Assembly (NCBI GenBank): GCA_902728285.1
Contig: CACVBU010000292.1
Coordinates: forward strand, 1,756,536-1,820,535
Direction: 5' to 3'
Source: Clytia hemisphaerica
Taxonomy: Eukaryota > Cnidaria > Hydrozoa > Leptothecata > Clytiidae
Length of the DNA: 64,000 nucleotides
In this document: positions 35,183 through 47,600 of the stretch, in pieces
Position numbering within the stretch: position 1 is the stretch's first letter
Layout of the letters: each line of letters opens with the position of its first letter
Notes under the pieces: generated by a model
Database searches by the model: none
What the model was told of the DNA's origin: nothing
The model's input: the letters and a program-made list of their open reading frames with translations, nothing else
Made by a program: the position numbers and the translations under genes

Positions 35183-35747
35183 TAGCCTGGGAATCCAAGC
35201 GTTAAACTTTTTTCACAGTCTAGTTTATGATATTTTTGCTGCTGGTTTAACGCTTGGTGCAGGTAACTCGCCTGCAGGGAGATTTTTCCCTGCAATGCAG
35301 GTTCGGCCTGATTGGCCAGCTTTCGGCGTATTACTTAGCAGTACTTTCGCGCGCATTTTGAAAATTTCGATGCGCGCGCATAATTTATGGAAAAAGCCGA
35401 CTTTGCAGAAAAAAGCAAAACAAATGAAAATGAAAACATAGATTCATTTAGAAACAAAATGGCTGTTGACTGGAAGTCTAAATACATGTGGCTGATGTTT
35501 TGATGTGGTTTTTAGTAGTTTTGAAAGTCTTTAGAGCTTGTGAAAGAGTTTTTATGGTAAGTTGATTATGTGTGTTTGCCTGGGTTTCCAAAGTTCAGAA
35601 AGTCTGTCAACAAGGGTTCACACACAGACTGTTTATAACATTCTGTGCCAGACTAATCTACCTGCACCAAGCTCTATAATTTTAGAACTTTGTGAGGTGA
35701 GGTATTTTTTGTTTTTTCTAAAATTATGAGCTTGGATTCCCAGGCTA
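35183..35747. mobile_element. Non-autonomous DNA transposon with 9-bp target-site duplication
   Basis: The element starts TAGCCTGGGAATCCAAGC and ends with its inverse GCTTGGATTCCCAGGCTA. It is flanked on both sides by the direct repeat CGCTTGCTC (35174-35182 and 35748-35756). A 565-bp body without coding potential. A 9-bp duplication fits Mutator-like elements best; hAT and P usually give 8 bp. The intact duplication and matching ends suggest fairly recent insertion. Confidence 0.9.
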
Positions 35748-36785
35748 CGCTTGCTCTTGCGCGCATCAATAATATAAATCACAAATAAAAACATCTCTAG
35801 TAAGAATTTATTCAGACATTTATATAATTTTGTACATATACAATTGAAGAGGCTTGAATAATGATAATTTTTTTTTTTTTTGTCATCTCTTTTATCACCA
35901 ATTTGGTATAACCATGAATATAACTATCTAATAAATACAATGAGAGTGTCTAAATGCTTTTGAAGGTTGAAGTTATTGTGTCGGCTCGTGCACACGCCAT
36001 CTGCTAACTTTGTGCAGTGCGGCTGTATCAGAAAACAGCAGCCGTCGCTTGGGAAACGATTTTTCGTTTGACTGTGCTATATTCATAGGAATCATGGCTA
36101 AAAACTACTCGTCTCACGTCTACAATCGAGCTCCGCATATTTACAGCGTCTCGAACTGATTTTGTCACGATGGGGTTATTTCCCTGGTAAAAATCGTGAA
36201 CATGATTTGGTGGGGACAAATCTGGAAAAATAAAGTTAAGGGGTAATGTGGTAAACTTTATACTAAGGATTTTAAAAACTTTTATATGTAAGAAAATCCG
36301 ATATTTTCTTAAGCGGGAAATTTTAAAATAATTCGGATTACGAAAAAAAAAGGAAGGAGGCAGGGCAGGGAGGCAGGGGGCAGGCAGGGCGCACAAAAAA
36401 TGCGATTTGCGGTGGCCGCCCGGCCCCTAGACTAGAGTCTACTTTTGGCTAAACTTTGTTTTTTGATAATTTTTTATGACGCTGAGTCCTGATACCCTGA
36501 GTATCAGAGGTCAAGTTTTCAAAGAGAAAATTTATTCGCGCTGTGATACTCACGGTAGAGTCCTGAAGTAGACTAGAAGCATTTGGCAAGAAAACAACAA
36601 TAAAAACTACTTGGAGGAGTTGAAAGATATAATCAAAAATGAGAAACTAACATTAGCACGATTAATAAAATTCTGCTGTTCCCAGGCACATGTGGTTATT
36701 TCAAAGAAAGATGTTGCAAATAGTAACGCAGACTTACTACTTGTCCTACCTTACCCGAAGGCTCCTGCCCTTCTTTCGATAGCTT

Positions 36786-36937
36786 CTCTTGTCTCCCGAA
36801 TAGGCAGGGGGGGCAAGTTTAAGGTCTATCTTTACTGTAATAAAATATTGAATTATTCGAATTTAATTAGCGGGGGGGGGGGGCAGGATTTTTTTCTCTT
36901 AAGAATAAGCGGGGGACGTCTATTCGGGAGACAAGAG
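36786..36937. repeat. 152-bp MITE-like element
   Basis: Perfect 18-bp ends CTCTTGTCTCCCGAATAG and CTATTCGGGAGACAAGAG surround a G-rich centre. Non-coding; it accounts for much of the + strand ORF at 36611-36991. Confidence 0.85.
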
Positions 36938-37171
36938 TATAACTATAGAGCTGAAGTTAGGGAGGGGCGCCACTCTTTCTTTTCTACCTGATGGCTTCGC
37001 TTACTACCCAAGCTCTCTTAATTGATGCGAGCATCAAGCATAGAGGCATCAAATACCACTTTGGTACAAAGTCTTTGGTAGATTGGTATGACCCCCGTCC
37101 GGGGATTGAAACCACCCACGCAAACCGTAGCCGAGTGCTTTCCCGTCGCTTTGCGGTGGCATTTTACTTAA

Positions 37172-37437
37172 CCCTATTCGGCCTATAAAGCCTTTGTTAG
37201 AATACAATAGCTATTTATAAGAACAATGGAAATTTTCGGTTTTTGCTCACTTTGGGCATGATGAGTGACGTCATCAAAAATGTTTTTTGTCAAAAGTTAC
37301 CTTACGTGACAAGGATCTTGTGTGCAAAATTTCATCAAAAAAGACCCACTAGATCAAAAGTTAAGGGGTGGTACCGGGTGGTACAGGAAAAGCCCCCCCT
37401 AGTTCTGAACCGCCCTAAAAGCCTAGGTTGAATAGGG
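37172..37437. mobile_element. piggyBac-type MITE with TTAA target sites
   Basis: A 266-bp body starting CCCTATTC and ending GAATAGGG, directly flanked by TTAA at 37168-37171 and 37438-37441. CCCT-starting ends with TTAA duplications are the piggyBac signature. No transposase ORF. Confidence 0.8.
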
Positions 37438-37441
37438 TTAA

Positions 37442-40210
37442 GGAAGGTATCAAATTCTTTGTAAAAAGACGAACACTTTGAATTAACGAGAATACATAAC
37501 ACTCCGAATACAGAGTAGGTAACAGGTCCACTCTTCACGCACGTTTACTGCAAGGAAAGTGGTTAATCCGAGACGGAAAACAGATTTTACATTTATTGCC
37601 ACCGGAGCGGAGCGCAGCGGAGCATAGGTGGCGTAATAGTTTCGCGATGAGTGAGAGGTTAGTGAAAATTTTTGTTTGTTTTTTTTTGTCACCTTTTTTT
37701 TCCGTATGTTTGGCATTCCGTAGTTTATCCGGGCAATACTTTTGGGGCGCAAATAATGGCGTGGGTGTTTGGCTGTGGGCGTACTACGGCCAATAAAATT
37801 CTTTTGAAAGGTTTTGGACTTTCACTTTTTTCACAAAGATTTTTTGAAAAAGACAGCGCTTTTCTTAATAATTAAAATACGCTAGTGTAAGAAGTGTAAC
37901 CAAGCGTTTGTAAACATTCATCGTGAGAACTTTTTAATGGCTGCACATGCTTTTGAAACTTATGCTGCTGCTGTATAAATTTTTATCATGTTTTCTGGTC
38001 TTTTGTAGAGTATTTAAAGAGGTATATTATTCGTTTACTACTAAGTATTTTATGTTTGTGTAGTTAGTGAATGCACCAATAAATTGATAATGCTCAGTAA
38101 GTAGTACAAAAAGAGTTAATTTTCCACAACAACAACACAACAACACTAACAGCAATACACAGCCCTCTTCTTCACTAAAACTACAAACAGCACAGGTATG
38201 ATTTTTTTTCTTCCTTTTTTCACCAGATAGTTATGTGTTAAATGTTAACCAGTTGTGACAAACAGTCAGTTTTAGCAAGAGTATTTCCACGTTTCCTAGA
38301 AATCATTTAGTAATCATTTTTTCTAATCGAACTGTCGAACTATCCAATCAAACGATAGCTGTTCGATTACCGTGCCTGGTTTGGTAAGAAAATTTTTGAT
38401 TATTTTGATTATAAACTGTCATCCTCTATCTGATGAAGTTTGATTGGTCATTGGTGTTCAATGAGTTTGGTTTAAGAAAAAGTTCCAGTATTTCTTCCTT
38501 GATGCCTGCACAGGCGATGTCAACCGAACACTATCAAACCGATTTTCGTTATCGAACCATCAAATTTCATCGAACGGTTAGGTGTTTGATTACCGAACCT
38601 GATCGAACAGTAATCGAAATTTACCGGAAAATCTTCAGTTTGATTACTTTTATCGCAGTGCGATCAAGTTCAATCAATGTTTTTGTAGCTCAAATAGTTC
38701 CCTTACAATCATTGGATTAGCAGAAAAGAGTTGTTCATGTGCTCCGAGATTGATTTGTAAACGAAAACCGTAAATCAAACACATCAAACATCAATCGAAC
38801 TAATCGAACCAATCAAACCTTACCTGAATTTCTTGGTTTGAAGACTGTTCGATTTGGTTCAGTAATCTAACAGTTCAATTGACATCGCCCGCCCGATGGG
38901 ATGATAGATATTTGCCTGCTCTTTAAGCTTTTTCGAGCTTTTTAGCGTGGGTGTCTGCTAATAAGCTGTCGGAGATGGGCAACAAGGTAATAAATCAAGC
39001 TTCAATATCTTAATACACCATTTGCTATTCAGGATTTTTATTTTGAATCATTAAACAACTTCCCATTTCCGTACTAAGATTCTTGATACTTTTCTGGAAT
39101 CTTTTCCTATATATAATTTTACGGGATAACCAGCAAGAAAATGGGGAGGGTTTGTTTAATGGGATGCAGTTTAAAACGGTTATAAAGGAGTCATTGTTGT
39201 GATTTATACTTATTTAGATTTATTGCATATAGAAAAACCGCTTAGCCCATCATTTTTATTTGGATGGATTGTTTATATATATTGTCATTTTTAAAACTAA
39301 CCCATCATTTTTATTTATTTAGATAGATTCTTTACATTGTTATTTTTAGAAAAAAAGAAAATCTTCACATTTATATTTTATTCCCCATGCATGCCGAATT
39401 ATTGTCTTATAATTGCCACTCTTAAAGAAAGTTAATCTCCTATTACAGAACTTTTTTTCATCATAAAATCAACTTCCCTAAAATAAAAATAGGGTTCTTC
39501 CGTCTAGAAATAAAAGGATAAAAATAAGTAAATGAATAAATAATAGTAATAATATTTCAACATATTATTTTGAAAGGTGGCAGTTAGTGTAAGCTATATC
39601 TAGTTTAATTTTAGGACATAATCTTGAAATTTTGGAGAATAGCATACCGTAGCGAATCTAAAAATAGACATTGATTTTTCTGTTTGACCGAATTTCAATC
39701 CCGTCAACCTTTGCGTTAATTACGCTTGCACACAAATTACTATCAATTACAAAGAAAAAGTAACAACTTTCACGACTTTTGAATTAAAACAAAAAGGATT
39801 GTGGGATTGATTTTCGGTCGAATGAGAGAAGTAATAATAGTGATGTTGCACGACGAAGAGCTATTATAACGAATTTTGAGTTGGAAATCCTTCTTTATTT
39901 ACTTCACAAAGACGGAAGTCCGTCTGAGAAGGAAGAAGTTTGAATAATGAAAGGGGAATTTCAAACACGGTATGTTCTAATAGATTTCAAGAAAATATAT
40001 TTTACTCGATAAAATAATCTTCAGGTTAAATGAAATATATTGTAGTAATGGCCCGTAAAAAATATTTACATTATAGTAAAAAGAAAAACTAGAGGTTACA
40101 TCAGTTGTTGATAATCTTTTTCGCTTTTCAGGAAGAAAAAATTACACTTTTTTTTTTTTAATTCTTAGTTCAAAGGACAACGTCTTTTTCGGTCAAGAAA
40201 AAGGTTCCAA
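37442..40210. other. Gene-free region with a second TTCGAT-rich patch
   Basis: Between about 38320 and 38890 the sequence is full of ATCGAA/TTCGAT hexamers and ends with GTTCAATTGACATCGCCC, as at the right edge of the 33333-34854 element. Its left end is not clear. The remainder is AT-rich with no coding ORF. Confidence 0.55.
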
Positions 40211-40380
40211 TAGACCTTATCGGAGTTTTTGATTTTTCTAAAACAGCGATGCATTGTGGGATTGTTTCGGGGATATTACAATAGAATTCCCTCGAGGAAT
40301 TCCTAAGAGATTTCTATTTCCCGAAACAATCCCACAATGCATCGCTGTTTTCGAAAAATCAAAAACTCCGATAAGATCTA
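40211..40380. repeat. Foldback element with ~60-bp near-perfect arms
   Basis: TAGACCTTATCGGAGTTTTT at 40211 and its inverse AAAAACTCCGATAAGATCTA ending at 40380. Arms match along about 60 bp, including GCGATGCATTGTGGGATTG and its inverse. The ~50-bp centre holds its own palindrome around CTCGAG. Non-coding. Confidence 0.9.
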
Positions 40381-41010
40381 TTTATACAACGAATTTTATA
40401 ATATAATAATAAATCTGTTTTTTCAACTATAAGGTGCATGTATGCAGAGGATAAGATATTCCATTATGTCACCTTCAGGAGACTAATTTGCCAATTGCCA
40501 GAAATCTTTGGAAAATGCCTAAATCACAACATTGTATGCATTCAGCATTCAGCAACACTTAACCGGCGTTTACGACGACGGGAACCTTTTTATTAATAGC
40601 AAGATGAAAGAGTTTTTGTTAAAGCGCCTAGTCGTCTATGCTTCTGTACTGACAGTTCATTTAAAAAAGCTTTAAATTTCAAAACATATCAAAAATAACT
40701 AAAATAAAATGAAAGAGAGGGCCTAAAAATTCTAAAACTTATAAAATTCTTTTTAAAATATAAGTAAAAATTGATAAAACTAATATTATGCGTAAAAATT
40801 AAATCGTTTTTAGTGATTTCCAGGAATTGTTAAAGTTCTGTATGATCCTAAAAAACAAATGGAAAGTAAATTAAACAACTTCGTCTTCAAAATTATTTCT
40901 ATGACTTTTTCTGCTTATCGTTTCCTTGGGAACGAACCGATTCCGAAACATAATTCCGGAAAACTTAAAAAATACCCACATTCTTTTTCACCATTCAACA
41001 TATGACACTA

Positions 41011-41301
41011 ACTTTCGCGATTTTTCGGCCTTTTTCGCGAAAGTTTGTGCTCGCGAAAAATTCTTTAAAAAAATAAAAATCTAGACAACTTCAAAATCGT
41101 AATAAATATAAATTTGTTAGCATATTTCTAACTTTTCATGCCTTTTTAAAGCCAAACAACAAGGACATTTTTTTTTTCACTTTTTAGCCTTCATTTTATC
41201 CAACGATTTGTGAAAGTTTAAGCTCGCGAAAAGTAAATGTCGTAAATTTCGCGATTTCTCGACCTCGGGAAAGTTTCTGCTCGCGAAAGTTTGTATGCCT
41301 A
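41011..41301. repeat. Two copies of a TTTCGCGA/CTCGCGAAAG motif block
   Basis: TTCGCGATTTTTCGGCC with GCGAAAGTTTGTGCTCGCGA at 41011-41067, and a similar pair at about 41247-41301, enclose AT-rich sequence. It looks like a degraded element with palindromic TCGCGA ends. Confidence 0.6.
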
Positions 41302-41641
41302 AAATATAACGCTGTATCAAGCTGACGAGCTGGATGAAAAGGTACTATGGGCTCTGACATCAAGCCTCTTAGGTCACCATTTGTTTACCTCCGCATTTTG
41401 GTTAATCAATTTTCGCGCGGTTGCTTTGACAGAGATTTCGATATGCTATTTTCGATGATATTAGAAACCCGATCAACAGTCGAATCAAATCGAATAGCGT
41501 TTAAACAAAAACATTTAATTTTAATCGCAACAATTGAATGTTAATCGATATTGAACACATAGTCGATTCTGTTAGATTAAAATAGTTTAGACATAATATT
41601 GCTAATCACCAAATCTATTCGGGAAGTGTAAAAACTGGAAG

Positions 41642-44600
41642 TCATACCATTTCGCTTTTCCATTTCTTCTTTGATTTCTTCTTCTTTTTCTTTCGATCAC
41701 ATTGACATTTTCCTTCTTGTTCGCCTGGCATCTCAATGTGTTCTTGTTCAACGTGAACTTTCGGTCTTTGGACGTACCGCGATGATAGTTCCTTTAATAG
41801 AAGAACACAAATGAATATGACGAAATAAAAAGATGATGAAAATTAAACTTTTCAAGAATTATCTGATCTTTGGGAATTGTTATTTTTTACGTGGGACCTG
41901 AGTACGGAACGAGGCTTCCGTTGAGTATCAATTTCTCGACCAAAGACAAATGTTGAGGAACTTTTTAGTGTATGTGTTACCAAACTACGGGTGGAATAAA
42001 CGGAGGAGCGTTTATCATAATCAATCCTCCTGGACGCTTAGGTTCTGAAGTCAATTCAGAGATTCTATACACCTTTTCTACCGTAGCCGCCAATTGCCAC
42101 GCCACCAATTGCCACGCGGGCATTCTTTTTCCGCTTTATCCCACTAAAACCGTCTTAGTCCTTTTTTCGCACCTATAGACAATAGAAAATGTGTCAATAA
42201 AGGATCAGATCGAGTTTAGGGGGATAATTAAATAATTAAGTGGCACGCACCTGACCGCGCGACTACGGTCGAAAAGGTTGTATTGCACGTTTCTCAACGG
42301 AGAGATTAATTTGGGAGGTAGACGGTTGTTGAAAAGCAGAGCACATCACGACACGAAAAATAAATGTTGTTTCCTACACGCTTTTTTTATAAGAATGGTG
42401 TAAATCCATTTCATCATTTCATCATTTCATCGTAGCTTTTTTGGGAAAATCATCCTAAAATATTCTTACAGCACATTCTTGGGTTAGGATCCTAATTCAT
42501 ACTAGATTTAACATTTAGTACATACGTCTCAAGCATAAAATGGCACTTTTGAAAAAGGAGTGAGCCTAACTTGGGGATAATTTATAATTCATAATTGAAA
42601 ATGCTCTTAAAATGGCATTCTTAGCTTTAGTAGCAAAATTCCATGATGGTGATATTCTTAGCATATTCGTTTTTTGGCTATTTTCATCATGGACATTCTT
42701 ATGAAGTGTATTCTTATAATAAAAAAAGCGTGTATTTCCCAAAGAATCTTTACTCTGCATTCTAGAAATGAAGTTTGAAATAGATTTATTTTACTTTTCC
42801 ACGGTAGAGAAATTGTGAAGAAAACTATAAAACAATTTATCTAATGTAAAGTATTATGGAACCTATTGAGGTCGTGTTATTGTATTGAGCCCGAAAACTC
42901 ATTCCATCCATCTATATTTACTTATTCAGCATTTTTCGAAATTTCTTTTATGATGAAATACAATGAAGTCTCTAGAACTCGAACACGCACGGGTAACACA
43001 ATTATTTTCCGGTTAATTTAGTAAGGTTTATGAGGGATTGTGAAGGGACCATCAAAATCTTTCGAGTTATGGAGACATTCGAGTGATAGAGGTTCGAGTT
43101 AAAGAGACCTCATTAGCAAAACTTGTATCTCCCATCCGCAATTCAGATTTAGTTTCTTGCATTCCCCAAATTTTTGGCTACAGTAATGCAGGTCAGAATT
43201 ATTCAGTAACCACAAAATTATTCAATACCCGCCACGCTAAACTCCCTCTTAAACGATCATTAACCATAACCCTCTAAGTCAAATTCCCTACAGTACCTTA
43301 TCGGGGAAAAATGTCGGAGTCTTATTTAGTCGTTATTTTTTTCGTCGGGGAAAAACTTCGTCACCTAGAGGCATTTTCGTCAATTTCCCCCGACCAAAAT
43401 TTCAAATTCGTCACTTTTCCCCAACCAAATTTTTTAAAAATTCCCGACAAAATATAGAGCATAAGAAGGAATTATCAAGATTTTTAGTAATGCTCATTTG
43501 TTTCAATAGTTTTATCACAACATTGAATTACTGCTACAAACTACTACCTTTTCTTGCTGCCAAAAATGCCCAGAAATGAGGGACATCTTTATAAAAACTT
43601 TGTTAATATTTGGATTTTTTAAAGACTTGACCGACCACCGACATTGTGTTACTATTATTATTCTTTATCAAACCATCATTGTAGTTTTAATAACTGGAGG
43701 ATCCCTATGGCACGCCAAAAGGGTTTTTAATACCAACTTTTTTTTTTGATACCAACTTTTTTTTGAGGTCCAGAATTGTCGAGATAGAAAACTCAGAGTT
43801 AACAATTTTCGAGTTGGGAATTTTCGAAATGCAAATTATGACGTCGCAAAACTGTAGTCCAACTTGATTTTTCATTTTCATGAAAGGATTTTACGAGTTA
43901 AAATCAACTATCTCGATTTTTTTTTCACAAAAAGTCGAGTTTATCGCTTTTTTTACTTATCCAACATTGAATAGCAATGTGATACCGTGAATATCAAAGC
44001 TCGAGTAAATATTTTCTCTGAAAACTTGAGCTCTGGTATCCTAGCTCTGATGGCAATGTGATTGAGCGATACATGCGCGATAAAATATTCATTGTCCTTC
44101 TCAGGTTTAATTTCAGAGAGAAAGCTTAACTGTAACCTCCAAGCAGCTCTTCGTGCTCCACGCATGCGCTCTAAAAGGAATGGTTCTGCAAGAAGACCTG
44201 CGAAGGTTCTCGGGTTTTCTTTGATGGCCGACACTCTGAAATTTCAGAGTACTTTTCACGATTCAATCGCGGGCATTTGCATAAAATTTATCGATTTGCT
44301 CGGGCCGTCTTTGGATGCGTGGGCTAAAGAAAACCGATTCTACTGCAACCGAGGCTTTCTTGCTCCGAACCAAATCAAGATGGCGCCTTAAATTCAGGTT
44401 TTGGCTCTTGGTCAATGTTTTGATTTTTTTATGGATTTTGAGACTTATAAAGGAAAGTTCAATGTTTCAAATGTTGTTTATTTATTTCAGTGTAGCTCTG
44501 AAATACACCCACAGAAGTGGCTGCTCATACTTATTGACCTAAAAGCTTTGAAAGACTGTTTTGAAAGTTTGTCGATTTTGCTTGGATGTTTTCTCATTTT

Positions 44601-47600
44601 TGTTCAAGATGAAGGCTCAAACACCAACCAAACTATTACAGGTATGTTCTCTTATGTAATGATTACTTCTCTTGTTATCTGCTTGGTTATTAGGATGAAT
44701 GAAGCATTTTATCAGGATTATTATAACTTAACGTGTGCGAAATGTCTGTCAGGCATTCAACCGACAAGAAAATTGATTTAAATACCAAGAGGTTGACTAG
44801 TTTAGGCTCTATTTGTATTGTTGGATATTTGGATACTCTTTTTGGATAAAATATTGGTGAAATTTTATGTTTGTTGAGCTTTTATAAGCGATCAGTTGTT
44901 TGGGTTGCATACTCTTTGCAATCAGACTTCAAAAACCTTTCATGAGAACTTTTTAAAACCATGATCATGTAGCCATGATATTTTCACGTGCTCAAAGGGT
45001 ATTCCAGCAGCAAAAAAAATAGTCTTTTTAGCAGGTGAAGATTCAGATTGTCCCATGTACAATAGCGCTCCACAATGCATACGTCATAATTATTACTTTT
45101 CACTTTTTTGACATTTGTACGAGTTGCAATCCCACAATTCAACGCGGCTCAATTAAAGATACGTGCAAGTTGTTATATATCTTTTGTCAAACGATGCAAT
45201 TAACGTGCAAAAGAGATTAGCGCAAAGGTTGATAGGATTGGAACTCGTACAAACACATCGAGAGTAATGATTATGTCAAAAATAAAATCTATTTTTAGAT
45301 TCAGCGCGGTGCGCTATTGCCTGTCATCATCTGAAAAAATTCTTGGAAAATTTTCAATACTTCAAAAGATATAGAGTTTTTTGCTACTTTAGTTCTTACA
45401 AAAAGTTGTTTCCTATAAAATGATAAATAAATTTTGAAAACTGCGGGCCAATCCGATACCGGTATCGGGTCACATGTCATAGTTTTTTCCCAGACCCAGA
45501 ACGCGGTTTTGTAAAATTCCACTGAATAAACTTTTCAGATCATCATATGCCTTAGCAATGGTGATCGGTTATGAGATTGGTGTTCACGGTACTACAATGG
45601 TTTTCAGATTTTGATAGAGTGAAATCAATTTGGCAAATCCTTAGTTAAATCCTCCGGTTCTTTTTTTGCACTTTTATGACGTCATAATTTACCTTACTCG
45701 AAAAAATGCTAACTGGAAGTTTTCTAACTCGAAAATCCTAGGCCTCGTTTTAAAAAAGTTGGCATCAAAAAAAGTTGATATCGAGAAAAACAAGTGATAC
45801 TTTTATGGACCTACCTGGTTATCAAAACTAATCAATGAACATTGAAACACATAAGACATAGAAAAAATAATAATAAAAATAATATTGATCTATGCTTATA
45901 TAGTGATTCTTATAGATAAAGATTCGTTTTTCAGCCAAAAAAATAATAAGTGTTTCTAGAAAACTCATTGCCCTCCACCCTGACATTTTCATCTTAAAAA
46001 AAAACTAATAAAAATAACAATATGACTACAAGAACATTGATGTATGCTTATAAATAGCGATTCTTATAGATAAAGATTCGTTTTTTGAGCCGAAAATTTT
46101 TTTTGTGAAAATCTGCTTCAGCCATCTTTTACCAATGATGTTAGCCTACTTTCATGCAAAAAATCAGACAAAACTAATGATCCGATTTTTCACAATGTCT
46201 TAAAAACCCTTTTTTTAGCCTTTTTTTGGCTGAAATTTTTTTTTCAAAAATCGGGCTCCGTCACATTTTGGCCACCACCATTTTGCACCTTTGTACCAAA
46301 AATCAAAAGAGACCTATGATTCAATCCTGAGAAAAGTTGGTAACAGACGAACGAACGGACGGACGAACAAACACATGTTAATTTATAGGACCTCCATCCC
46401 AACTTAAAATAATTTGATTTTAACTACGTCTACGTTTTGGGGGCCCCAAAGCTGCGTTTTAACAACAGTAAAAATTTTATCAAACTAACTTATGCCCAAA
46501 ACCCTCTAAACCTGCTAAAATTGCAAACCTAAGTTTTGGGGGCCATTAGAAAAAAATTACCTATCTTTAAGCGATTGAAAAATATTGTTGAAATTGAAAA
46601 TTTTGAAAAAGAACTTTCGGGAAATAAAGTAGAGATGTTAAAGTTTTGTATGCAGCAAAAGTTTAGTAAAACCTCTTTTCTTCTAGATTTGTTCGACGTT
46701 TTGGGGCCACATACTGTACGATATTTCTTCATTCAAGGTACTCTGGTATAGGACCACCAAAAGATTGGTCTAAAAATATACTGCCAAACCGTCTGAAATC
46801 GATTTCGTAATTCTAGCTAGAAAAGCTAAAACACTTATTTTAAAAGCACCAGCCCAAAAAACAGTCCTGCTATTTTTTTTGGCAATAGATTAATCAAATG
46901 AATTTCGCATTAGGAATATAACATCCTAAAAATTCTTTAAAACAGCGTGACAAAAACAACAACAGTTTTAACAAGCAACATGCTGAATGGACCTACCTGA
47001 TGATGAGAATCAGATAAAAATAGGACAAATAGCAAGAGAGTAAAAAAGTGTAGTGAGCAGCTTGAATAGATTACCGTGAGTATCACAGCTCAAATTAATA
47101 ATGGACCTGTGAAGTATAGTTGAAGTCGTATGACTTATAGTCGTAGATACTCGAGCAAATCCCGAGAAAAGCTGGTAACAGACGAACGGTCGAACGGACG
47201 AACATCAGTTAATTTAAAGGACCTCCGTGGTAGGTCCAAAAATAAGAGTTGAGGTGATATATGGGAAAGAGGAAAGGTGGAAAATACATTAATGCATTGA
47301 AAACTCTTTCATATAATAGAAGGAAGGTTATAAGAAAACAAACCAAAAAGAACAACAGCTTTGAAAAATAAGAATAAAATGCAAGAAAAGCAAAGAGAGA
47401 TTCTAAGTATTATAAAACGATTGAGAAGCACTCCTTACACCACTTTGACGAGAGGAAGCAAACATGTCAGAAACATTTTGCCAACAAGCTTATGAAACAG
47501 TCCTAGAAACTTACGTTCCGATATACATAACAATAGGTTTTATCGGGGTTGTGGTAAATTCACTTGTCATTTTACTCATTGTCAAAACAAACCAACTGAG

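Noticed and set aside
36611..36991. 126-codon + strand ORF
   Set aside because: Much of it is the 152-bp MITE at 36786-36937, including its G-rich centre.
37090..37165. Possible second tRNA-like SINE on the - strand (GGTTTCAATCCCCGG resembling a B-box)
   Set aside because: No convincing cloverleaf or anticodon arm and a poor A-box; the evidence is too thin to annotate.
44062..44781. Two adjacent + strand ORFs (about 109 and 126 codons) in the POGLUT intron
   Set aside because: No recognisable domain, no matching splice context, and the region contains inverted repeat motifs; likely chance ORFs.
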